Below are positions 7,234 through 14,097 of a stretch of 14,355 nt of DNA, piece by piece. Origin of the DNA: Limivicinus sp963617275 (lineage in GTDB: Bacteria > Bacillota > Clostridia > Oscillospirales > Oscillospiraceae). Below the pieces are notes generated by a model. The model did not search any database. It was given only the letters and a program-made list of their open reading frames with translations, and was not told where the DNA came from. The DNA is taken from positions 1 through 14,355 of the forward strand of contig CAVENX010000006.1 of assembly GCA_963617275.1 (NCBI GenBank), in the 5' to 3' direction. Positions within the stretch are counted from its first letter, which is position 1. Each line of letters begins with the position of its first letter. The translations under genes were made by a program, and so were the position numbers.

Positions 7234-8015
7234 TGCATATCCCGGCGGTAATATTCGCAAGCACAGCTCTGGCTGTGCTTGCGCTCATAACAGGGGCGTT
7301 GACCTTGCGGGGCACAGCGCTTGCATGGGTATTCTGCATCGTTATTTCATTCAGCGGCGGGCTTCCGGCGTTTGCTGTTCTGGCCGCGGTGTTTCTTCTC
7401 ACTGCGGCGGCTTCCAAGCTTGCGGGGAAGCGTGCCGACCCGTATAACGTCCGCCGCAAAAGCGGTGCGAGGGATATTGACAGGGTGTTCTGCAATGTGG
7501 GCATTGCGGCGCTTGCAGCCGGATTGTATTGGCTCACAGACTGTCGCGGCTTCATGTTCGCGTATGCGGCAGTAATGGCAGAATCTCTTGCGGACAGCGT
7601 TGCGTCGAAGATTGGGCCGCTCACTAACGGCAGAACGATAGACATCTGTACGTTCAAACCGATGCAGGGCGGGATTTCCGGCGGCGTGTCACTGGCGGGC
7701 AGTCTTGCGGCACTCATAGGCAGCATCTGCATTGGTCTGCTGTGGCTGTTGAGCAGCAGGTGCGGCCGCGGTGAAGCGGCGCTTGTAGCTGCTGTCGGCT
7801 TTATAGGGTGCATGTTTGACAGCGTGCTGGGTTCCTGCGCTCAGGTGCGCTATCGCTGTACCTGCTGTGGAAAGGTGATGGAACTGGATGAGCACTGCGG
7901 CGCGGCCTGTATAAAGGAAAAAGGCATTGTATGGATGAACAACGATGCCGTAAATCTGTTGAGCAATATTTTTGCGCTCGTCATGGCGCTTGCTGTAGAT
8001 GCCATCATACCATAA
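7233..8015 (+). CDS. DUF92 integral membrane protein
   Basis: A 260-residue membrane protein with about six hydrophobic segments (near 4-24, 28-60, 85-102, 107-118, 152-174 and 182-200) plus one at the C-terminus. Family landmarks are ESLADSVASKIG (117-128), GGISGGVSLAGSLAALIG (146-163), FDSVLGS (195-201) and WMNNDAVNLLS (234-244). DUF92 includes plant VTE6, a phytyl-phosphate kinase, and eukaryotic TMEM19. A role in isoprenoid-alcohol phosphate metabolism is therefore possible, but it is unproven for bacterial members. A Cys-rich loop (C209, C211, C212, C222, C226) precedes the NND motif. The ATG overlaps the Fe-S stop by one base. Its last 11 bp overlap the convergent methyltransferase gene. 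Confidence 0.85.
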   Translation: MHIPAVIFASTALAVLALITGALTLRGTALAWVFCIVISFSGGLPAFAVLAAVFLLTAAASKLAGKRADPYNVRRKSGARDIDRVFCNVGIAALAAGLYWLTDCRGFMFAYAAVMAESLADSVASKIGPLTNGRTIDICTFKPMQGGISGGVSLAGSLAALIGSICIGLLWLLSSRCGRGEAALVAAVGFIGCMFDSVLGSCAQVRYRCTCCGKVMELDEHCGAACIKEKGIVWMNNDAVNLLSNIFALVMALAVDAIIP

Positions 8016-8982
8016 AAATGATTTTCCCGTCCTCTGTTAAACCACAAGGCAGCTCCGGCTCATGTACAAGCTCGACACCCATGTCTGAGTTTCTTGTGAA
8101 GATTGAGAGCTGCGAGGTGCATAGCAGAGGATCAAAGTTTGTGATGATGACCTCTTCATATTTGCTGCCCGCGGTCTGGGACATCGAGTTCGGGCGCTTG
8201 GTGCGGAATATGTAGAAGTCTTTGTAGATGTCCAGAATTTCGAAGCAGAAATTGTAAGAGACCATCGCAAAGCCGCGGCAGCGCTTGATGGCACTGCACA
8301 GCCTGAGATGGTCTCTCTTGGGGAACTCAACTTCATAACATTCGGCATTGTAATACGGCGGGTCACAGTAGAAGAACGCATCTGGGCGGTCATACTGCGC
8401 CAGCAGACTTTCAAAGTCCTTGTTCTCTATGACCACGTTCTCAAGTCTGCGGGAGCACCGCCATATATCTGCGAAGAAGTTCCGTATGTTGCAGGGCTTT
8501 CCGCCGAAAGACTTGCCAGCACCGCTGAAGCTGTAACGGATAAGCTTGTAGTAGTTAGCGGCTCTTCGCACATTCCCGCGCTGGGCGCGTTTGAGGAGCA
8601 GTGCCTTTATGGCCTTGGCATGGAGCGGAGAGAAATATTTGTCTGCAAGCTCCAATTCTATTGCGAAATACTCGTCGTCGAACTCCTCGCACTTCAACTG
8701 CCGGTATATTGCGTCGTAGTCGTCGCGACTGTTGAGGGGCAGGAAGCCGAGCTCGGTGATCAAGGCCAGCGGGCGTTCCTTCACGCAGAAGAACAGATTC
8801 GTGAGGTTCGAGTTGTAGTCGTTATACACCTCCATGCAGCCGCGCTTTATGGGGCGGTTCATGAGCACTGTGCCGCTGCCGCCGAACACATCTATGAAGC
8901 GCGAGTAGTTAGCCGGAGCAAGGCGCTCTATTATCCACAGGAGCTTACCCTTGCCGCCAACCCACGGGATGAAGCTTTTCAG
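8005..8982 (-). CDS. DNA adenine methyltransferase, D12 (Dam-like) class, likely CTG start
   Basis: Transfers a methyl group from S-adenosylmethionine to adenine N6 in DNA. Read from the CTG at 8982, the 325-residue chain begins MKSFIPWVGGKGKLL, the conserved PWxGGK motif of the D12 class. FIDVFGGSGTVLMN (motif I, cofactor binding) follows at about 29-42 and CDPPYYN (motif IV, DPPY) in the second half. Only two sense codons separate this CTG from an upstream in-frame TGA. The next usable start, GTG at 8889, would remove PWxGGK and part of motif I. The CTG overlaps the TGA of the upstream gene (CTGA), imitating the common ATGA coupling. No cognate endonuclease is visible, so it is probably an orphan protective enzyme. 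Target sequence unknown. Confidence 0.85.
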   Translation of the reverse strand: MKSFIPWVGGKGKLLWIIERLAPANYSRFIDVFGGSGTVLMNRPIKRGCMEVYNDYNSNLTNLFFCVKERPLALITELGFLPLNSRDDYDAIYRQLKCEEFDDEYFAIELELADKYFSPLHAKAIKALLLKRAQRGNVRRAANYYKLIRYSFSGAGKSFGGKPCNIRNFFADIWRCSRRLENVVIENKDFESLLAQYDRPDAFFYCDPPYYNAECYEVEFPKRDHLRLCSAIKRCRGFAMVSYNFCFEILDIYKDFYIFRTKRPNSMSQTAGSKYEEVIITNFDPLLCTSQLSIFTRNSDMGVELVHEPELPCGLTEDGKIIFMV

Positions 8983-9284
8983 ACGCCGTCACCGCCCCGG
9001 AAGCTGATCATAGAGCATTCAAGCCCCGTTATGGCGGCATCGATACCGTCTCGTATGCGTCGTAGGTTTTTTATGGTGTCGTAGACCTCGGCTGCGGTCT
9101 CGGCAAAGTAGTAGCCGTTTGAGCTGCTGCCGATGGGGATGCACTCGCGGCGAAGCCGGTTGACGTGCTTGCGCAGCTCGTTTTCGCTCATGTGCAGGTC
9201 TGCCTGTATGTTACGGGCACTCACACATTTTTTCTTCCCTCTGCAATTTTTATATAGGTAGACGCAGAGCTGTTCTTTCCTCAT
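8979..9284 (-). CDS. small winged-helix-like protein upstream of the methyltransferase
   Basis: A 101-residue basic protein. Residues about 20-60 (SARNIQADLHMSENELRKHV, then NRLRRECIPIGSSSNGYYFA) read as a helix-turn-helix followed by a wing, as in small phage and mobile-element regulators. The remaining helix (YDTIKNLRRIRDGIDAAITG) may mediate dimerisation. It overlaps the methyltransferase by 4 bp, so translation is likely coupled. AAAGGA precedes the ATG, next to a hairpin at 9294-9317 that could be its operator or mask its ribosome site. The DNA-binding role is inferred from fold pattern and size. Confidence 0.7.
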   Translation of the reverse strand: MRKEQLCVYLYKNCRGKKKCVSARNIQADLHMSENELRKHVNRLRRECIPIGSSSNGYYFAETAAEVYDTIKNLRRIRDGIDAAITGLECSMISFRGGDGV

Positions 9285-9293
9285 TGCATTTCC

Positions 9294-9317
9294 TTTCCGG
9301 GCAGCGCTTCCCGGAAA
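9294..9317 (-). promoter_or_regulatory. 8-bp inverted repeat at the ribosome site of the winged-helix gene
   Basis: TTTCCGGG (9294-9301) and CCCGGAAA (9310-9317) flank an 8-nt spacer. In the minus-strand mRNA the second arm runs directly into the AAAGGA ribosome site. It could act as an operator for the encoded protein or as an RNA element. Symmetry and location are the only evidence. Confidence 0.45.
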
Positions 9318-9325
9318 TGGGCATG

Positions 9326-9364
9326 AAAAAGCAGAGCCGCTTCTTTTCGGGAAACGGCCCTGCT
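9326..9364 (-). terminator. rho-independent terminator of the ArdA operon
   Basis: Arms 9330-9339 and 9355-9364 form a 10-bp stem; one pair is a G-U wobble only in minus-strand RNA. A run of five T follows on that strand (9326-9330). It begins 27 bp beyond the ArdA stop. Confidence 0.8.
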
Positions 9365-9391
9365 GTAATTATGTGAAATTATTGGGGCTTG

Positions 9392-10600
9392 TTAGGTGAT
9401 CTGCATGTCCATCACCTCCGACTCATTCTGCCACGGGGCATCCATCGGCTGAAAGTCGTCGCGCGTAACCATGCCGTATTCGGTGAATTCGGCGTTGTAC
9501 CCCTGCTGAAGTATCCTGCCATACTTCTCAATGTCCAGGCACTGGCGCAGTTCCTCCGCCTGTCTGCCGCCGATTACGTTTTCAAGCTCATCGTACACGA
9601 GGTCGGCGTAGTTTTTTATCTTAGCATCAAGATTAAAATGCTCCAGTCGCTCCGCAATCGAAATTGCCTGATCAATGCTGCTGCACTGATTGGCACTGAG
9701 TACCGCATTGAGCTTCGGAAGCTGCTTCTCGTGGGAAGGCATAGCCTCTACAACTTCTGCGAAATGGTTGAATACCTCCAATTCCGCTGGCAGATCAGCA
9801 AACTCCGCCGCCTGTGGAATGACGCCATCATAGTCGAGAACTGTAACACCTTCCCAGCTGTCTGCGCCGAGCTGCTTCTGCGCCTTCTTCAATTCTTCAG
9901 CAGATGCAGGCAATGTAAGCATGACAGCTTGGTTATCTTCAAGATCGTGATGCGGGCCAAGGGTAAAGCGGAAGAGATAGTTTGGCTTTTTAGGAAGCTC
10001 TCTGGAGCAGGGCGGTGCGGCGGTCATTTCGCCATCCCGCAGCACATAACAACCTCCGATGAAAACACCGTTTTCACCTTGGCGCATCATTCTTCCGATA
10101 CCGGCAAAGTCCAGCATTTTAAACACACTGTCAGATACTCCGTCCAATTCGGGAATAAAATCGTTCTCTGCGTAAAACCGGCCGAGGGCAGCATCATCTG
10201 CGGCATCCACTATGTGATAACAGTCGGTCTTTGCACTGACTGCCAGATCCTGCAAATTTTGCAGCGTGATGATGCCGTTGTTGGTGCTCATTTTCTGCAC
10301 CTCTATGGATAACAGACCCTCAAAGGCGATTCCTTGTACTTCATCCAGCGCTGCCAATTGTCCGGCAAGATCGTTTAACTCGTTCAAGCTGATGTCTGAT
10401 CCATCCAAATGCGGGGCGAGATACTCGAAGGCGTAATAATCTTCCACCTCCAGATACAGCTCCTCATTCTCATGAAGCTGCACCTTGTCCATTGCATCGT
10501 GCAGCGCCCACGGGGAAGTGGGCAGCTCCAGTCTGGCGTGGGCTTCACTGTCGGGGGCATCCTGCTTTGCCAGATAGATGCCGAATATCTTTTTAGCCAA
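9392..10600 (-). CDS. ArdA-like antirestriction protein, multidomain
   Basis: A 402-residue acidic protein, far longer than classical ArdA (~165 residues), which mimics DNA to inhibit type I restriction enzymes. Residues 5-100 resemble an ArdA domain (RLELPTSPWALHDAM, LYLEVEDYYAFEYL, SLNELNDLAGQLAALDEVQG). Residues 112-190 hold a second unit (DCYHIVDAADDAALGRFYAEN, FKMLDFAGIGRMMRQGENGVF), which I recall from ArdA-type proteins of Firmicutes elements. The C-terminus (DIEKYG at 356-361, TEYG at 373-376) resembles the end of the DUF6329-like protein in the same operon. The start is TTG at 10600 with AGGAGG 8 nt upstream; it overlaps the previous gene by 8 bp. Last gene of the operon. The family call is good; inhibitory activity is inferred. 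Confidence 0.75.
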   Translation of the reverse strand: MAKKIFGIYLAKQDAPDSEAHARLELPTSPWALHDAMDKVQLHENEELYLEVEDYYAFEYLAPHLDGSDISLNELNDLAGQLAALDEVQGIAFEGLLSIEVQKMSTNNGIITLQNLQDLAVSAKTDCYHIVDAADDAALGRFYAENDFIPELDGVSDSVFKMLDFAGIGRMMRQGENGVFIGGCYVLRDGEMTAAPPCSRELPKKPNYLFRFTLGPHHDLEDNQAVMLTLPASAEELKKAQKQLGADSWEGVTVLDYDGVIPQAAEFADLPAELEVFNHFAEVVEAMPSHEKQLPKLNAVLSANQCSSIDQAISIAERLEHFNLDAKIKNYADLVYDELENVIGGRQAEELRQCLDIEKYGRILQQGYNAEFTEYGMVTRDDFQPMDAPWQNESEVMDMQIT

Positions 10601-11561
10601 AGGTCATCCCTCCTTGCTGCTGTTCGTAATAACCGGGGTCTGCACCTGGGACGCTCCAGCCAAACATGGAACCTATTTTCATAGCTTTCTCCTGTGCAGG
10701 TGTAACGCCAAGGCGTTCGTTGTTGTAGTCCGCCAGTTCACGGTTCTGCGCAGGATCGTCTGTGTTCCAATCGCTGGGGTAGTAGCCGCTCTCGCCCCGT
10801 TTGATGCAGATGAGAGCGCCGGTGCCGGGAAGGGTGGAAAAACACAGCTCCGGCAATCCCTCTGCGAGTTTAGGCGTAAAACATTCCTGCTCCGTCTGGA
10901 TACTCCAATCGTCGGAGTTCCAGAGATGGACATACAGCTCGCTTCCGCCATCTACAAGGATTTCACACTGTTCAAAGTGCTCGCCCCAGCCGTCCGCAGC
11001 TTGACCGGTGATATACTTTTTTAGGATATCCAGCTCCGCAGCACTCAATTCACCGGCAACACGGCACTCGGCTACACCCCAGAGCTGTCGGTCACGTTCC
11101 TCAACGGTAAAGACCGCGGAGTGGACTTTGGTATCCACACTGTCAGCTTCACTATACCAGTACATGAGCCCACGCTCGGCCTCCTTCGGCATCCGATTCT
11201 TGATCAGTTCTGCCATGATTTGATCCTGATAGCTCCGCAATGCACTGCCATCAAGTTCCGTGCTTTCCGCCTCCAGATCTCCGTACTCACTCCTCTCATA
11301 GAGTTCCGCAGTCAGGGGCATATACAGCTTTAGCGTAGTCAGTTTGGGCGGCAGCACCGAGAAGCTGTCCTCACCGGGGACGATCCCAAGCGACCTGCCA
11401 TTATCCCACTTCATGTGGATAGTACCGATGTCATCCACAAAATCCACCACGCCCTCTGTGCCGGGAGCAATGGGCGCATAGGGATCCTCCATTGAGTTGA
11501 GCCGGATGCGGGTGCCGGGCGGATACTGTTCTTTGATAAAATTCACCATTTTTCTGTCCAT
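10593..11561 (-). CDS. DUF4314-domain protein of a conjugative-element operon
   Basis: A 322-residue soluble protein. Residues about 14-70 match DUF4314, a small SH3-like beta domain (YPPGTRIRLNSM, APGTEGVVDFVDDIGTIHMK, DNGRSLGIVPGEDSFSVL). A middle part (LWGVAECRVAGELSAAELD, ITGQAADGWGEHFEQCEI, ELYVHLWNSDDWSIQTEQE) recurs in other proteins of such elements, as does the tail (NERLGVTPAQEKAMKIGSMF). It ends GGMTFG, and the DNA for that tail carries the AGGAGG site of the next gene. I chose ATG 11561 because GGAGG is 9 nt upstream; a GTG at 11567 is too close. No biochemical role is established for these domains that I know of. Confidence 0.75.
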   Translation of the reverse strand: MDRKMVNFIKEQYPPGTRIRLNSMEDPYAPIAPGTEGVVDFVDDIGTIHMKWDNGRSLGIVPGEDSFSVLPPKLTTLKLYMPLTAELYERSEYGDLEAESTELDGSALRSYQDQIMAELIKNRMPKEAERGLMYWYSEADSVDTKVHSAVFTVEERDRQLWGVAECRVAGELSAAELDILKKYITGQAADGWGEHFEQCEILVDGGSELYVHLWNSDDWSIQTEQECFTPKLAEGLPELCFSTLPGTGALICIKRGESGYYPSDWNTDDPAQNRELADYNNERLGVTPAQEKAMKIGSMFGWSVPGADPGYYEQQQGGMTFG

Positions 11562-11563
11562 AT

Positions 11564-12586
11564 TCACACTCCTCCAAAAGTCATGTCCTGTTTGGGTTCA
11601 TTCTGATAATCCTCTATCTGGTGAGGATTCTCCTCACCAAAAAAGTCATAGAAGATGTCATCCACTTGCTTGCGGACGGTAGGATCGTCGGTCAGCACCT
11701 CACAACGAAAGCCTGAGGTCGGGAAGTACGGCAGTTCTTCCCGAATGCTTTTGAGGAAGGCCTCCGCATCTGTAAACTCCTGTGCGCCATCACCCACAAA
11801 AGTGACCCGGCCAACCAGCAGTTTTTCCTGTGCCATGTTCTGCTGCTGGACATCAAGGTCAAAGCAAGTCAGGTATGCGTTGTAATCTCCAGGTGATGGA
11901 TTGCAGCGCAGGCAGTAGCGGTAATGCTCCGTCTCTACGATGTAGCCGAAATTCTGCGTCCAATCTCCGTTAATTCTTCCTCCATGTTCATAACAGAAGT
12001 GTGCCATTGCAATACGGTTTTTCAGAACATTCTCTCGCATCATGTCAACGACTTTCTGAAGTTCAGCCTTGAACGCAGGACTGTTCAACTCCTCTGCACC
12101 GCGTGGATGCCATGTGTGCCAGAACTCGTTGCCGCTGCGTCCGAAGTCCATGCGGACATGACCGATAGCCCCTAGCCGCTCGTCTTCTGAGGAGTGCTGG
12201 GCATAAAACAAGCCCGCCTCATCTGGGCGGGCCGGACGTATATGAAACTCTTCTTCCTCTGCGGGATATGGGAGATCATGCACTTCGCAAAACTCCCGAA
12301 GTGTCATGTCGCACTCATCGAGAAAACCAAATTCATCCCATGCATCCAGCTGACCGGACTCAGGCAGCTCCAGCTTCTCCGGCATCAGGATCGAGCCTGA
12401 ATGGTTGACTATGACACTTTCTTCGATAAAGCGCAGTTCACCGGGATCGTCGCCCGTGCCTCGGAAGTCATCGCAATACCAGCCCTCCGGTATGGTAGTG
12501 CGGTCGATTCGTGCATTTGTGAATAATGCGAACTTGTCTAACAGCTCGATGTGCTGAAATTCTTCTGTTCTTGCATCTACAGCCAT
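11564..12586 (-). CDS. LPD28-like mobile-element protein
   Basis: A 340-residue acidic soluble protein. Residues about 22-43 and following (LFTNARIDRTTIPEGWYCDD, then GDDPGELRFIEE and VIVNHSGSILMPEKLELPE) match my memory of large polyvalent protein-associated domain 28. Further parts (LTLREFC-like MTLREFCEVHDLPYP, then EAGLFYAQHSSEDERLGAIG, MDFGRSGNEFWHTWHPRG and YIVETEHYRYCLRCNPSPGD) recur in companion proteins of gut Firmicutes conjugative elements. The C-terminus is MTFGGV, close to the GGMTFG end of its neighbour, and encodes the GGAGG used by that neighbour. Start ATG is preceded by AGGAG. Function is unknown; the domain name is from recall and should be confirmed by profile search. Confidence 0.7.
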   Translation of the reverse strand: MAVDARTEEFQHIELLDKFALFTNARIDRTTIPEGWYCDDFRGTGDDPGELRFIEESVIVNHSGSILMPEKLELPESGQLDAWDEFGFLDECDMTLREFCEVHDLPYPAEEEEFHIRPARPDEAGLFYAQHSSEDERLGAIGHVRMDFGRSGNEFWHTWHPRGAEELNSPAFKAELQKVVDMMRENVLKNRIAMAHFCYEHGGRINGDWTQNFGYIVETEHYRYCLRCNPSPGDYNAYLTCFDLDVQQQNMAQEKLLVGRVTFVGDGAQEFTDAEAFLKSIREELPYFPTSGFRCEVLTDDPTVRKQVDDIFYDFFGEENPHQIEDYQNEPKQDMTFGGV

Positions 12587-12637
12587 TTCTTATTACTCCT
12601 TCTTTTTGGTAACGGCAATACACATCTGCCTCAAAGT

Positions 12638-13558
12638 CTACTGAAACATTTGCTGCCCCTGCGTCTGCTCCGGGAAGTGAGGGGCTAAGCGCCGCAGCAG
12701 GCCGAACTCTGTTTCTATCACATGGTCATTTTCCATGCAGTCAGCGCCATACTTTTCAAAGTCCATGTAGCTGTCAAGCTCATAGACGGCTTCATCGTTC
12801 AATCCCAGCGTTTCCTGCAAACGCCGCTGACCATAATCGTAGGTGTCTACGACACGTTGATAGTTATCCAGATTATGCAGAAGCTCATAGGCTCCTCGCA
12901 GAGTCTCCGGCTTCTCAGCCTCCAGCGCAGCGGCATAGGTCAGGAGCATACCATCCTTCTGCCAGATATCCTCCAATGCTTCAGCAAAGTCGTTGTAATC
13001 CTCTACAGCGGGGCAATCTGTGTCACAGATCAGTTCGCCAATGTAGGGCACCTTGAATCGAATATCTTCGATCATCGCATCCGTGAAGACATCAATATCT
13101 AGGTAATCCTTCACAGCATCGAGGTATTTCTCGTCAGCGGGGAGGACAAGGGTGAAGTCCGGCTTCCCATCGACGCGCAATGTCATGCGAAGCATTTCAT
13201 CCCGACTCTCGTCCCGCCAAGGCTCTGCTAACGAAAGGTAGCTCCGGTCAATCTCCACATCAGGCGTCAGCAGACTGCGGGCGTTTGGAACAAAGGCACT
13301 GTATCGGGCATAGTCGTAGCCTTGCGGGTCCACGAGGAAGCCGTCTCCGCTATCGGCATTGAGGATAAGCAGACAGTGGCGGGAATCTGCATCGTACTGG
13401 ATGACATTTTTGTTCTCTGCGATGAAGTCATAATCCGCCAGCAACGCACGACTGAACTTTTGGAATCGCTGGGCGGGCAACTCAATGACCTTGTCCACAA
13501 CACAGGCTTCGCCCTCGTATTCGGATTGCTTTCGCCTCAGCTCTGCTCGAATGATCAT
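12638..13558 (-). CDS. DUF6329-like mobile-element protein
   Basis: A 306-residue acidic protein starting at the ATG at 13558, 7 nt after GGAGG and overlapping the upstream stop (ATGA); a longer frame exists to 13639, but its first 27 residues lie within the upstream gene and have no ribosome site. The N-terminal part (MIIRAELRRKQSEYEGEA, IELPAQRFQKFSRALL, HCLLILNADSGDGFLVD, GYDYARYSAFVPNARSLL) resembles what I recall as DUF6329. The C-terminal 90 residues (NYQRVVDTYDYGQRRLQETL, then DFEKYG at 266-271 and TEFG at 283-286) resemble the ArdA C-terminus with identical motif spacing. Role unknown; the family name is tentative. Confidence 0.7.
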   Translation of the reverse strand: MIIRAELRRKQSEYEGEACVVDKVIELPAQRFQKFSRALLADYDFIAENKNVIQYDADSRHCLLILNADSGDGFLVDPQGYDYARYSAFVPNARSLLTPDVEIDRSYLSLAEPWRDESRDEMLRMTLRVDGKPDFTLVLPADEKYLDAVKDYLDIDVFTDAMIEDIRFKVPYIGELICDTDCPAVEDYNDFAEALEDIWQKDGMLLTYAAALEAEKPETLRGAYELLHNLDNYQRVVDTYDYGQRRLQETLGLNDEAVYELDSYMDFEKYGADCMENDHVIETEFGLLRRLAPHFPEQTQGQQMFQ

Positions 13559-13740
13559 TTCTTCACCTCCATCATTTCGGTTCTCAGGCATTTGCCGTTG
13601 CCATGCCAGCAGATGAAACCATGCGCTGGATAATTGCACCCGTCACACTGCTCGTATTCGCGGCACATCACCGGCTCGTTGTCCGGTAGCCCAGCGTCCG
13701 GCAAATTTTTGAACGCCTGTTTGATTTCGTAGTTCTTCAA
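13555..13740 (-). CDS. small Cys-rich protein, first gene of the ArdA operon
   Basis: A 61-residue protein with five cysteines (C26, C32, C35, C44, C51) and His residues at 40 and 46, spaced like a small zinc-binding module. The N-terminus (NYEIKQAFKNLPDAGLPD) is probably helical. The start is TTG at 13740, 7 nt after AGGGGG, and the stop overlaps the next ATG by 4 bp. The ribosome site, coupling and its position directly after an attenuator-like terminator argue that it is a real gene. I do not recognise a named family. Confidence 0.65.
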   Translation of the reverse strand: MKNYEIKQAFKNLPDAGLPDNEPVMCREYEQCDGCNYPAHGFICWHGNGKCLRTEMMEVKK

Positions 13741-13761
13741 TTCGGTACCCCCTTAGAACGC

Positions 13762-13802
13762 AAAAAGGCCGGAACCTTCGATTTCTCAAAAGCTCCGGCC
13801 TT
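13762..13802 (-). terminator. terminator/attenuator in the leader of the ArdA operon
   Basis: AAGGCCGGA (13765-13773) pairs perfectly with TCCGGCCTT (13794-13802), and a run of five T follows on the minus strand (13762-13766). It lies between the leader ORF and the first structural gene, so it would block operon transcription unless bypassed. The T tail is present only on the minus strand. Confidence 0.75.
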
Positions 13803-13822
13803 ACCGATTTATTTATTCTTTT

Positions 13823-13849
13823 TTACATGCACGGTTTACATAATCGCAA
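13823..13849 (-). CDS. leader peptide MRLCKPCM
   Basis: A 9-codon ORF (8 residues plus stop) starting with TTG, preceded at 6 nt spacing by GGAGG within GGAGGTGA (13853-13860), one of the strongest ribosome sites in the window. The stop is 20 nt before the attenuator stem. This is the classic layout of a leader peptide whose translation controls termination. The Leu-Cys-Lys-Pro-Cys composition recalls, from memory, leader peptides before tet(M)-like genes of Tn916-type elements. Translation is inferred, not shown; an ATG-TAA lies in another frame of the same stretch and could alternatively matter. Confidence 0.5.
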   Translation of the reverse strand: MRLCKPCM

Positions 13850-13866
13850 AAATCACCTCCGAAAAT

Positions 13867-13914
13867 AAAAAAGCGCCGAATCATTGATTCTACGAAACCA
13901 ACAATCCGACGCTT
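13867..13914 (-). terminator. terminator immediately upstream of the leader ORF
   Basis: Arms 13871-13882 and 13903-13914 form 12 pairs in minus-strand RNA, three of them G-U wobbles that would be mismatches on the plus strand, followed by TTTTTTATTTT. The T tail ends just before the GGAGGTGA of the leader ORF. It may end read-through from the right, or be the first of two tandem attenuators. Confidence 0.75.
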
Positions 13915-14061
13915 GAATTTTTGTGATATTTATTTTTTGAGAATCTCGAAATGCTTGTCAAAAATCCGTAGTAGAGGAGAGATAAAATAGCTCAAAACCC
14001 GGTTCAGGTAGTTCAAGTCTCCTCAGTTGCATGAAAACGGCGTTTGTCATCAATGGAAAAA

Positions 14062-14094
14062 TAAAAAAATTTCCGAGCTGAAAAAGCCCGGAAA
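14062..14094 (-). terminator. rho-independent terminator with a long T tail
   Basis: Arms 14070-14079 and 14085-14094 form 10 pairs in minus-strand RNA (one wobble) around a 5-nt loop, followed by TTTTTTTATTTTT. It is enclosed by an 11-bp outer helix (14045-14055 with 14096-14106). It probably ends transcription of the partial gene at 14239-14355. Confidence 0.8.
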
Positions 14095-14097
14095 GCA

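Noticed and set aside
8308..9084. 258-residue plus-strand open frame opposite the methyltransferase
   Set aside because: The minus strand carries PWxGGK, FGGSG and DPPY motifs in order; this frame is a by-product.
9389..10312. 307-residue plus-strand open frame opposite the ArdA-like gene
   Set aside because: Antisense shadow with no ribosome site; the minus-strand gene has the family motifs and operon context.
14010..14032. tRNA T-loop-like word (GTTCAAGTC followed by TCCTC)
   Set aside because: No acceptor, D or anticodon arm can be built around it. A similar word near 2798 (GTTCAAATC) is equally isolated, so I do not claim a tRNA or tRNA attachment site.
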